The notes below the pieces were generated by a model that was not told where the DNA came from, ran no database searches, and saw only the letters and a program-made list of their open reading frames with translations. Position numbers and translations under genes: made by a program. A stretch of DNA of 63,321 nt. Origin: CAYMLL01 sp964390645. Its GTDB lineage: Bacteria; Planctomycetota; UBA8108. The stretch covers positions 1-63,321 of the forward strand of contig CAYMLL010000007.1 in assembly GCA_964390645.1 (NCBI GenBank). Direction: 5' to 3'. This document shows, in pieces, positions 16,685-24,900 of this stretch; within the stretch, counting starts at the first letter, position 1; every line of letters starts with the position of its first letter.

Positions 16685-17107
16685 CTGGGTGCCGCCCGCC
16701 CCGGGAAAGATCCCCAGCTTGACCTCCGGGAAGCCGAGCTTCGCCCCCTGATTGGCGACCCGATAGTGACAGCCCAACGCTGTTTCCAACCCACCGCCGA
16801 GCGCCGTCCCGTGGATGGCGGCGACGACCGGTTTGGGGCAGGACTCGATCGTCGCGATCACCTCGTTCAATCCCGGTCCCTGCGGTGGCTTGCCGAACTC
16901 GGTGATGTCCGCTCCCGCGATGAAGGTCCGGCCGGAGCAGGCCAGCACGACACTCCGCACGGCATCATCGTCCGTGACAGCTTCGATGCCGGCCTTGATC
17001 CCGACACGAACACCGACACTCAGAGCGTTGACAGGTGGATTGTCGACCGTCAGAACGCCAACGTCTCCGTCGACGTCGAGACTCACGAGATCAGTGATTG
17101 CAGTCAT
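16458..17107 (-). CDS. Enoyl-CoA hydratase N-terminus of the same multifunctional enzyme (partial, chimeric 3' end)
   Basis: Starting at ATG 17107 (a TTG at 17131 is possible but less likely), 141 residues are clear crotonase-fold sequence: VDNPPVNALSVGVR, the oxyanion-hole motif GRTFIAGADI, AIHGTALGGGLETALGCHYR with the first catalytic Glu (GLETAL), and FPEVKLGIFPGAGGTQ with the second. This is the hydratase domain of a FadB/FadJ-like protein. After GGTQ (about 16685) the expected RLPRL-type continuation is replaced by about 75 residues rich in Cys that run in frame into the gap. Those residues do not belong to the family. Confidence 0.78.
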
Positions 17108-17412
17108 GGGCGGCCCAGGAGTCGAAATCAAAGCTCATGGCAAGACACGACTGTCGGCGGCGGACGGCAACGCACGGCATTCTCTGCAGAGACCTCGTTC
17201 CGCCGCCCCTCGCGGGGTGATGCGAATCAGTCGTGACTTTCACATCAGGATGAATTCACTGTAACATCCCGCAAACAGCTTGTCTGTCCCCTATCTCCCC
17301 GACACCCGAACGAGCCCTGCGACGGTGCAGGGACTGCCCTGGCTGACCTCTGTCAGGAATGGGGCTGGTACGCAACAAGGCGGACTTCTCGACTGGACAG
17401 GAGACCAAGATC
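17108..17412. other. Divergent intergenic region
   Basis: It lies between the hydratase gene (minus) and the sulfatase (plus). No gene, repeat or recognisable regulatory motif was seen. Presumably it contains both promoters. Confidence 0.4.
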
Positions 17413-18660
17413 ATGCGCCCGATCGTTGCCCTGGCTGCTTGCTTGCTCGGCATGGCCTTCTGGCGACCTTGCCGCGCCGAAGAGAGTCCCCGACCCAATG
17501 TGCTGTTCCTGATTTGTGACGACCTGAACTGCGACCTCGGTTGCTACGGACATCCACAGGTGAGATCGCCGCACCTGGACCGACTGGCGAACCGCGGCGT
17601 GCGGTTCGACCGCGCGTACTGTCAGTATCCGCTGTGTGGACCGAGTCGAGCCTCCTTCATGACGGGGTTGTACCCTGACCAGACGCTCGTCCGTCGCAAC
17701 GCGATCTATCTCCGCGAGCATCTCCCGACCGTCCAGACGCTCTCTCAGATGTTCCGGTCAGCCGATTACTTTGCGACGAGAATCGGCAAGGTCTATCACT
17801 ACAACGTGCCCAGGCACATCGGAACCAGCGGCCACGACGATCCCTACTCGTGGGACTACACGATCAACCCGCGGGGCCGCGACGTGGACGACGAATCACG
17901 GATCTTCAGCCTGCGTCCGGGCCGGTTCGGAGCGTGGTTGAGCTGGTTGGCTGCGGACGGAGACGATCGGGAGCAGACCGACGGCATCGCTGCGGGAGAG
18001 GCCGTTCGACGGCTCGAAAAACATGCCCGGGACAGGAGGCCGTTCTTCCTGGCTGTGGGACTCTTCCGGCCGCACACGCCGTTCGTGGCTCCGAAGAAGT
18101 ACTTCGACATGTACCCGCTGAAGGACATCGTGGTGCCGCGAGTCCCCGGCGGATACCTGGACACGCTGCCAGGACCGTCGCGCCGATTGCTGACCCGCCA
18201 GCCCGAGCAAGTCGACCTGGCAGACCACCTCGCGCGAAAGGCGATACAGGCGTACTAAGCGTCGATATCCTTCGCCGACGCCCAGCTGGGCCGGGTGCTC
18301 GATACGCTCGAAGAAACAGGACTGGCCGAGAACACGGTGGTGCTCTTCACTTCCGATCACGGCTATCACATGGGCGAACATGGGCACTGGCAGAAGACCA
18401 CCTTGTTCGAGAACGCCGCACGGGTCCCGCTGATCATCGCCGGGCCGGGCGTCCTTGCCGCCGGCAGCGCAACGAGATCGCCGGCGGAGATGGTGGATGT
18501 CTACCCCACACTCGCGGACTTGTGCGGATTGCGGACGCCAGGATACGTATCCGGAGTCAGCCTGGTGCCCACGTTGAAAGACCCTCGCGCGGCACCGCGC
18601 AAGGCAAGAGTCCTCACTACTCTACGCTGTGACGCCCGGAACCCGCATGGGGCCCCATGA
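17413..18660 (+). pseudogene. Sulfatase interrupted by an in-frame TAA and truncated at the C-terminus
   Basis: ATG 17413 opens a signal peptide (MRPIVALAACLLGMAFW) and a formylglycine-dependent sulfatase: metal ligands in LICDDLN (D36, D37), signature CGPSRASFMTG with the Cys75 that would be converted to formylglycine, then SGHDDPYSWDY, and FRPHTPFVAPKKY typical of iduronate-2-sulfatase-like members. Codon 282 (18256-18258) is TAA. The same frame then continues with ASISFADAQLGRVLDTLEE and TSDHGYHMGEHGHWQKTTL, clear sulfatase sequence. A Tyr codon is expected at that place (AY-Y-AS). After about 18600 homology fades and the ORF stops at 18660, two bases before the 3' end of the convergent gene, so the usual C-terminal portion is missing. 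The gene is probably inactive as drawn. Confidence 0.85.
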
Positions 18661-18661
18661 G

Positions 18662-19897
18662 TTACGACATCCCCCCCGGAACCTTGTTGAACGGAACACC
18701 CTTATCGACCCGAATATCCGGCGGCAGACCCAGAACACGCTCAGCGATGATGTTCCGCAAAATCTCGTCCGTTCCGCCGGCGATGCGAGAGCCCGGCGAG
18801 GACAGATACGACTGCTGAAACAGCGCGTTGGCGACAGTCTGCTCGCGCGCGTCCAGGACGCCGCCCATGTCCAGCAGCTCCATCGCGAACGATGCGATCT
18901 GCTGCACCTGACTGGCGCTGACGACTTTCACGATCGACGCTTCCGGCCCTGGCATCTCTCCACGCGAGAGCGCGGTCAACGTCCGGTAGCGCGAGTACTT
19001 CAGCCCCTGGGTCTGCACGTACCAGTCCGCAAGCCTGTCGCGCACGGCGGAGTCGTCGACTGCCATACCCCCGTTCATCGGAACGTCCTGAGCGAGAGCG
19101 AAGATCTCATCGAAGCCTGCGCCACCGACCTCCCCGACCGCCAGCCGCTCGTGCATCAGCGGCGTGACGGCGACCCCCCATCCCTCCCCGACCTCGCCCA
19201 ATCGCTGCGAATCCGGAACGCGGACGTCCGTGAAGAACACCTCGCAGAAGTGAGACCGACCCGGAATCGACTTGATGCGTCTCACCTCGACCCCCGGCGA
19301 GCGCATGTCGATGAAGAAGTACGTCAGCCCCTTGTGCTTGGCGACGTGCGGATCGTGCCTCGCCACCAGGATGGCGTGGTCCGAGTAGTAGGCTCCCGAC
19401 GTCCAGACCTTCTGACCGTTGACGACCCATTCGTCCCCGTGCTGACGAACGCTGGTCCGGAGACCCGCCAGGTCGGAGCCCGCGACCGGCTCGGAGAAGA
19501 GCTGACACCAGATTTCTTCGCCGCGGGCCATTTTGGGAACATACCGCTGCCTCTGCTCCTCGGTCGCGAAGGCCATCAGAACCGGGGCGGCCATGCCCAG
19601 CCCGATCTCGAAGAAGCCGCGGGGAACGATGTAGTTCGCTTCCTCCATCTGGTAGATCACCGTGTAGATCTCCGACAGACCCCGTCCGACGTACTCCTTC
19701 GGCCAGTGGAGCCCCACCCAGCCGGCGTCCGCTTTCTTCGCCTGCCACTCCTTGGCCCGGCGAAGCGACTCGGACTCGTCGGATTCGTCCGGGGCAACCG
19801 GAAATCGCTCACTCGATCTTCGCTCGGCGTTCTTGTCGAGCCAGGCGCGAACCTCCTGTCGAAAGGTCGCCTCTTCAGGCTTGTCGTTGAAGTCCAT
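18662..19897 (-). CDS. Acyl-CoA dehydrogenase (probable one subunit of a heterotetramer)
   Basis: A 411-aa flavoenzyme. The N-terminal helical domain is followed by the middle beta-domain (WCQLFSEPVAGSDLAGLRT, VNGQKVWTSGAYYSDHAIL) and a C-terminal FAD/CoA-binding domain ending GGTDEILRNIIAERVLGLP. It resembles the larger subunits of the FadE26-29-type alpha2beta2 dehydrogenases known for steroid side chains in Actinobacteria, which are encoded as adjacent pairs. The gene follows its partner (19907-21094) by 9 nt. Electrons would go to ETF. The substrate is unknown; a branched or bulky acyl-CoA is plausible. Confidence 0.9.
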   Translation of the reverse strand: MDFNDKPEEATFRQEVRAWLDKNAERRSSERFPVAPDESDESESLRRAKEWQAKKADAGWVGLHWPKEYVGRGLSEIYTVIYQMEEANYIVPRGFFEIGLGMAAPVLMAFATEEQRQRYVPKMARGEEIWCQLFSEPVAGSDLAGLRTSVRQHGDEWVVNGQKVWTSGAYYSDHAILVARHDPHVAKHKGLTYFFIDMRSPGVEVRRIKSIPGRSHFCEVFFTDVRVPDSQRLGEVGEGWGVAVTPLMHERLAVGEVGGAGFDEIFALAQDVPMNGGMAVDDSAVRDRLADWYVQTQGLKYSRYRTLTALSRGEMPGPEASIVKVVSASQVQQIASFAMELLDMGGVLDAREQTVANALFQQSYLSSPGSRIAGGTDEILRNIIAERVLGLPPDIRVDKGVPFNKVPGGMS

Positions 19898-19906
19898 CGG
19901 GGCTCT

Positions 19907-21094
19907 CTATGCTCTGGCCACGCTCGAAATCTCCACCGACGACTCCGCACCGCCGGGTTCGTCGCCGACTGCCTTCTGACGCAACAGCAGCTGCGTCACC
20001 AGTCGGTCCTTCCACCGCCGTGAGCTTCCCAGGCTCAGCGACAGCAGCTTCGACCTGCGGTAGAAGAGCTGGCAATCGCTCTCCCAGGTGAAACCGATCC
20101 CACCGTGGGTCTGAATATTCTCGGCGGCGATGTACTGGAACGCCTCCGTGGCGCTTATCCGGGCAGCCGCTGCGGCGACCGGCAACTCCGGCGCGCCAGC
20201 GGACAGAGCCCATGCGGCGTAGAGGCAATTCGATCGAGCCAGCTCGTTCTTGACGAACGCATCGGCGAGCTTGTGCTTGATCGCCTGAAACGACCCGATG
20301 GGACGACCAAACGCGTATCGGGTCTTGGCGTACTCCTGCGCCATTTCCAGGCAAGCGTCCGCGCCTCCCAGCTGCTCGAACGCCTGCAACACGGCGGCAC
20401 GGTCGAACAACCGTTCGAGGAGTGGCCAGCCGGCGCCACCAGGGCCGAGTCGCTCGGCTGCTGCTCCATCGAAGACGACCCGTGCATGTGAGCGTGTAGG
20501 ATCGATTGTCGAGACCCGTTCTCGGGAGACACCCCCCGCATTCAAGTCGACGAGAACCAGCGATGTGGACTCTTCCGTGGCGCCCCCCGGCGTCGTGGCG
20601 ACGACAACGGCGAAGTCGGCAACGTCTCCGTCCGGAACGGGTGTCTTCAGACCGTACAGCTTGCCTTCGCGAAACTCGACGGACAGAGTGTTCGGCGTCG
20701 GTGTCCGTGAAGCCTCGGACAACGCCAGCGTCCCGATCGTCTCACCTGTGACGAGTCGCCGCAGATACGTCTCCCGCTGCCCTTCAGTGCCGGCCAGCAG
20801 AATCGCCTCGGTGGCCAGGTAGACCGACGACGAGAAGGGCACCGGAGCGAGAGCGCGCCCAATTTCCTGAGCGGTAACGCAAAGTTCCAGATGCCCGAAG
20901 CCGACTCCGCCGTACGATTCCGGGACCGCGGTGCCGGGCCATTCGAGCTCGACAAGGCCTTTCCACACGTTCCGGTCGAACGGCTCATCGCCGTCGAGGA
21001 TCTGCCGTACCACGTCGGTTCCGCAACGCTCCCCGAGGAACTTCCGTGCAGAGTCCGCCAACAACTTCTGCTCTTCGGAGAAGTCGAAGTTCAT
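19907..21094 (-). CDS. Acyl-CoA dehydrogenase (second subunit of the pair)
   Basis: A 395-aa protein starting at MNFDFSEEQKLL (21094). The longer ORF adds 24 residues without family character. It has the shape of the partner subunit in heterotetrameric acyl-CoA dehydrogenases: a degenerate middle domain (TLALSEASRTPTPNT), then GRPIGSFQAIKHKLAD and the C-terminal hallmark IQTHGGIGFTWESDCQLFYR. It is first in the two-gene operon, 9 nt before its partner, and divergent from the CoA-transferase at 21348, which suggests shared control across the 21095-21347 region. Confidence 0.88.
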   Translation of the reverse strand: MNFDFSEEQKLLADSARKFLGERCGTDVVRQILDGDEPFDRNVWKGLVELEWPGTAVPESYGGVGFGHLELCVTAQEIGRALAPVPFSSSVYLATEAILLAGTEGQRETYLRRLVTGETIGTLALSEASRTPTPNTLSVEFREGKLYGLKTPVPDGDVADFAVVVATTPGGATEESTSLVLVDLNAGGVSRERVSTIDPTRSHARVVFDGAAAERLGPGGAGWPLLERLFDRAAVLQAFEQLGGADACLEMAQEYAKTRYAFGRPIGSFQAIKHKLADAFVKNELARSNCLYAAWALSAGAPELPVAAAAARISATEAFQYIAAENIQTHGGIGFTWESDCQLFYRRSKLLSLSLGSSRRWKDRLVTQLLLRQKAVGDEPGGAESSVEISSVARA

Positions 21095-21347
21095 GAACTC
21101 ACTCTCCCGGTCGAATGCTTCTGGGGCAGGTGGTTGATCGCACTCTATAGCCTTCCATCGGAGCAAGCAAGCGCCCGATTACCTGGAATGCAAGGGCATT
21201 GCCCATCTTGTCGAGATATGGAATGATCCGGTTCAAGCCGGTCGAGTGGCTCGCATGAAACGCCGAGGAATCTCGACCCCTCGGTACGGTACGGGGCTCA
21301 TTTTCACGGGTCCCGATCGTGTCGGACCTGCACGGAAAGGCGAATGA

Positions 21348-22562
21348 ATGCCGGCCCTGGACTGCATGCGAATCCTGGACATGACGCAGTACGAGGCGGG
21401 AACCTCGTGCACCCAGGCGCTCGCCTGGCTCGGCGCCGACGTGGTGAAGGTCGAGCGTCCCGGATCCGGCGACCCCGGACGCGGCCTGATGCGCGACCTG
21501 TGGAAGGACTCGGAATACTTCGTCAACTGGAACAGCAACAAGCGCAGCGTCGCGATCAACCTTCGCGAGCCGCAAGGGCGCGAGTTGCTGTTGAAGATGG
21601 TGCCGAAGTACGACGTTTTCGTCGAGAACTACGGCCCAGGCGTCGTCGAGAAGCTCGATCTCGGATACGAGCGGCTGAAGGCTGTTCACCCGCAGCTGAT
21701 CTACGCGCAGGTCAAGGGCTTCGGTACGTCGGGACCGTATTCGGAGTACAAGTGTTTCGACATGGTCGCCCAGGCTGCCGGAGGCGCATTCTCGATTACC
21801 GGTGAAGAGGACGGTCCTCCACTTCGACCCGGTCCCACCATCGGTGATTCCGGTAGCGGAATGCAGCTGGCTCTGGCCATCACTGCGGCGTACGTTCAGA
21901 AGCTCCGCACGGGCGAGGGCCAGTTGATCGAGCTCTCGATGCAGGAAGCGGTCACGTACTACATGCGAACGATGATCGCCATCGGGTCGAAATGGGGCAA
22001 GGAGGTGGCGCAACGCCGCGGTAACGGCATCGACCCGGCGATCAATCTCTATCCCTGCCAGCCCTTCGGGCCGAACGACTACGTCTACTTGATGGCGATC
22101 ACGATACCCATGTGGGAGGCGCTCTGCCGGACCATCGAGCGGGAGGAGCTGATCCAGGACGAACGCTTCGCCACTCCCGCAGACCGACGCGAGAACCGAG
22201 AAGCGATGAGGGAGGAGATCTCCACCTGGACGCGGCAGCGCACCAAGCGAGAGGCGATGCGGGAACTCAGCGAGGCCGGAGTCCCGGCCAGCGCGGTCTT
22301 CGACACGCGCGATCTCTATGAGGATCCTCATCTGAAGGAGCGGGAATTCATTCAGACCGTCGAACACGAGACGCTCGGACCGATTCCACTGCTCCGCTGG
22401 CCGCCACGCCTCAACGCGAGCCCCCTGCCGCACCACGCCGCGCCCCCCCTACGCCCGCACACCCCAGAACTACAGGGCGAGGCTCTCGACCTCGACCCCG
22501 GCGATATCGAGCGCATGGAGGCCGAAGGAACCATCGCGATCAACCGGGCCGAGACTGCTTGA
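21348..22562 (+). CDS. Family III CoA-transferase (CaiB/BaiF/Frc-like)
   Basis: A 404-aa protein. Family features: the N-terminal DMTQYEAGTSCTQALAWLGAD, FVENYGPGVVEKLDLGY, IYAQVKGFGTSGPYSEY, and GPTIGDSGSGMQLALAI, where Asp167 lies at the position of the catalytic Asp169 of formyl-CoA transferase. The C-terminal region DLYEDPHLKEREF matches the family. It exchanges CoA between acids and activates a carboxylate at no ATP cost. It probably supplies the acyl-CoA for the divergent dehydrogenase pair. The start at 21348 is an ATG; 49 nt separate it from the transporter genes. Confidence 0.92.
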   Translation: MPALDCMRILDMTQYEAGTSCTQALAWLGADVVKVERPGSGDPGRGLMRDLWKDSEYFVNWNSNKRSVAINLREPQGRELLLKMVPKYDVFVENYGPGVVEKLDLGYERLKAVHPQLIYAQVKGFGTSGPYSEYKCFDMVAQAAGGAFSITGEEDGPPLRPGPTIGDSGSGMQLALAITAAYVQKLRTGEGQLIELSMQEAVTYYMRTMIAIGSKWGKEVAQRRGNGIDPAINLYPCQPFGPNDYVYLMAITIPMWEALCRTIEREELIQDERFATPADRRENREAMREEISTWTRQRTKREAMRELSEAGVPASAVFDTRDLYEDPHLKEREFIQTVEHETLGPIPLLRWPPRLNASPLPHHAAPPLRPHTPELQGEALDLDPGDIERMEAEGTIAINRAETA

Positions 22563-22611
22563 AGCAAGGCCTGTCTTCCACCCGCACCCTGACTCGAAGG
22601 AGCGGGGACAC

Positions 22612-22941
22612 ATGGATCCTCCAAAGAACCCTGATCAGCACTCCCGCTCGCCTGGCGAGTACGACAGCCAGCGCGACATGGACCTGTTCTGGAAAGAGGT
22701 CGAACCGCGGCGTGAGCCGATTCAGCAGCGGTGGTACATCCCGCTTGTTCTCTTGATCGTCGTGATCAGTGTTCCGTGGTACCGCGAGCAGGGCGAGACG
22801 GGGACGGTCGTCGCCGGATTGCCGCTGTGGATATGGGTCACGATTCTCTGCTCGTTGGCGATCTCGGCCATCGTCGCGAAGGTGGCGCTCCAGCACTGGG
22901 ATGACGAGGAACCCACGGGGCGGGGGGAAGAAGAGCAGTGA
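22612..22941 (+). CDS. Small membrane protein, DUF3311-like accessory subunit of a solute:Na+ symporter
   Basis: A 109-aa protein with a ribosome site GAAGGAG. A soluble acidic N-terminus (1-40) is followed by two membrane segments (WYIPLVLLIVVISVPWY, about 42-58, and LPLWIWVTILCSLAISAIV, about 71-89), then an acidic tail. Size, topology and position match the small DUF3311-type partner of SSS transporters. Its stop overlaps the GTG start of the transporter (GTGA), so expression is coupled. Confidence 0.75.
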   Translation: MDPPKNPDQHSRSPGEYDSQRDMDLFWKEVEPRREPIQQRWYIPLVLLIVVISVPWYREQGETGTVVAGLPLWIWVTILCSLAISAIVAKVALQHWDDEEPTGRGEEEQ

Positions 22942-24521
22942 AGACCAATCTCGGCGTCGACGCCCTGGTTTTCATGGGGCTCTACCTCTGCGTCATGCTG
23001 ACGATCGGCTGGCTGGGTCGAAGGAGCCGCAAGGAAGAGTCGTTGCGAGACTTCTACCTGGCCGGCTCTTCGCTGGGCTTCATGGTTCTCTTCCTGACGC
23101 TGTTCGCGACGCAATACAGCGGCAACACGCTGCTCGGGTTCGCCGGGCGATCGTACAGCCAGGGCGCGACCTACATCGTCAGCATCACATTCATGATCCT
23201 GGCGATCTCCACCTTCATGGTCTACGCGCCGAGACTGTTCCGGCTGTCGCGCAAGTTCGGCTACATCACGCCCGCCGACTACGTTTTCCACCGCTTCGGC
23301 TCGCATTCGATCCGCATCCTGACAGTCGTCCTGCTCTCCTGGGGACTGGCGAACTACATCCTGGAGCAGCTCGTCGCGATGGGCCACGGAGTGGAGGCGA
23401 TCTCGAACGGCCGGATCACGCAGGTCATCGTCGGCGTGTGCGAAGGAATCGGCCTGGGTGCCGCGGTTACCGGCGTCGAGCCGGGGCAGTTCGATTTCAT
23501 GGGTGGCGTGCTGCTTCTGGCCTTCGTGATGCTCGTCTACGAGTCGCTGGGCGGGATGCGCGCCGTCGCGTGGACCGACATCATCCAGGGCTTGCTGCTC
23601 TTCGCCGGATGCGGCTGCATCCTGTTCATTCTTCTGACCACCGAAGGTGGACTGCCGGCAGCGACAGCCAGACTCCAGGAAGTCGAGCCCGAGAAGATCC
23701 AGACGCCCGATTGGGGTGGGCTCCGCGTCTGGGGAAGCAATCTCGTGCTGCTGGGGCTCGGAGTCGCGCTCTACCCTCACGCGATCCAGCGAATCTTTGC
23801 GGCGCGCTCGCTGCCGACACTCCGCAAGTCGATGGCGGCGATGGCGTTCATGCCATTCGTGACAACCCTGCTCGCGTTTCTGATCGGATACATCGGGCTC
23901 AGCAAGTTCCGTGGACTCGAGGACAGCGACAAGATCACGATCTACGTACTGACAAGCATGGGGGAGAGCCTGCTCGTCTACTGGATCGTGGTCGTCGTGC
24001 TGACGGCAGTCGTGGCGGCGATCATGTCGACCGCGGACTCTGCGCTGCTCTCGCTCGGCTCCATGTTCACGAAGGACATTTACAAGGTCTACATCCGGCG
24101 TGACGCCACTCCGCGTCACTATCTGATGGTGGGCAAGGCGTTCGGATGGGGCGTGATGGTCATCCTGATCCTCTGCACGTACGTTTCGCTGAAGACTGAG
24201 AGCTCGATCTGGCTGCTGATCAAGCTGAAGCTCGAGTTCATGGTCCAGCTCTCGCCCGTCTTCATGCTGGGTCTCTTCTGGAAGAGGTTGCCCGCCTGGG
24301 CGGCGCTCGCCGGAATGCTGACCGGCACCGTGATCACGCTCATCCTGTGGGGTGGCGCGACAGCGAATCTCTGGTCCCAGGCTTCTCGATCGCCGCTCGG
24401 AATCAGTGCGGGAGTATGGGGACTGGCCGTCAATTACGGGATCTGTGTCGCAGGGACGATTTTGACGCCGGATCCGGCAAGGACGGAGGCGTGCGTTCCG
24501 GAGGCTCGGACGGGGAAGTAG
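22938..24521 (+). CDS. Sodium:solute symporter (SSS family)
   Basis: A 527-aa integral membrane protein with about 13 hydrophobic segments. It starts at GTG 22938, overlapping the small gene upstream. SSS features include the first helices with RDFYLAGSSLGFMVLFLTLFA, QYSGNTLLGFAGRSYSQG around the Na2-site region, YESLGGMRAVAWTDIIQG, and STADSALLSLGSMFTKDIY, the conserved segment of the eighth helix. It imports an organic solute with Na+. The substrate cannot be read from the sequence, but the neighbouring CoA-transferase and dehydrogenases suggest a carboxylate. Confidence 0.92.
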   Translation: MKTNLGVDALVFMGLYLCVMLTIGWLGRRSRKEESLRDFYLAGSSLGFMVLFLTLFATQYSGNTLLGFAGRSYSQGATYIVSITFMILAISTFMVYAPRLFRLSRKFGYITPADYVFHRFGSHSIRILTVVLLSWGLANYILEQLVAMGHGVEAISNGRITQVIVGVCEGIGLGAAVTGVEPGQFDFMGGVLLLAFVMLVYESLGGMRAVAWTDIIQGLLLFAGCGCILFILLTTEGGLPAATARLQEVEPEKIQTPDWGGLRVWGSNLVLLGLGVALYPHAIQRIFAARSLPTLRKSMAAMAFMPFVTTLLAFLIGYIGLSKFRGLEDSDKITIYVLTSMGESLLVYWIVVVVLTAVVAAIMSTADSALLSLGSMFTKDIYKVYIRRDATPRHYLMVGKAFGWGVMVILILCTYVSLKTESSIWLLIKLKLEFMVQLSPVFMLGLFWKRLPAWAALAGMLTGTVITLILWGGATANLWSQASRSPLGISAGVWGLAVNYGICVAGTILTPDPARTEACVPEARTGK

Positions 24522-24900
24522 AAGCCCGGGAGCGAGGCGACCGCCCCTCCCGCGAAGACGTCGTGCCGGACTTCGAGTCTTCCCGGTCCATCGTCTGTCG
24601 TCGAACCGAGCTCGGCTCTCGAGAGTTCAAAGTCGGACTGACTGCCCGGTCGAGGAGTCAACTCGCCGCGAGAGTGGTCATTTCTCCCGAACCCTCGTCA
24701 TCAGGCACCGTGTACACGGAGCGGACCAGGCATGACATTGCCTGTGTTCCGGCATCTCGATCCGCTCTCGGATGACTCGCTCTCGCATACGGAGCACCTT
24801 CTCGCCGCGATGCTAATCACCTTGCCTGGCACAAGGCGGGTGGAGATAATCTGTCACACTTGTTCTCTCGCCGCGAAGCAGACGATCCGGAGGATCCGAG
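24522..24900. other. 379-bp region without a recognised gene
   Basis: No open frame with coding character was seen. The sequence ends in the Shine-Dalgarno GGAGG before ATG 24901 and likely carries the promoter of the Gfo/Idh gene. Confidence 0.4.

Noticed and set aside
18629..20023. 464-codon plus-strand frame opposite the acyl-CoA dehydrogenase
   Set aside because: Arg/His/Asp-rich shadow frame. It starts inside the truncated sulfatase end but shows no sulfatase pattern after the first residues.
21099..22436. 445-codon minus-strand frame opposite the CoA-transferase
   Set aside because: Shadow of the CoA-transferase; low-complexity composition.
22722..24119. 465-codon open frame on the minus strand opposite the symporter
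   Set aside because: Composition (Arg, His, Asp, Gln rich) is typical of an antisense shadow in GC-rich DNA, and the plus strand is a clear SSS transporter.
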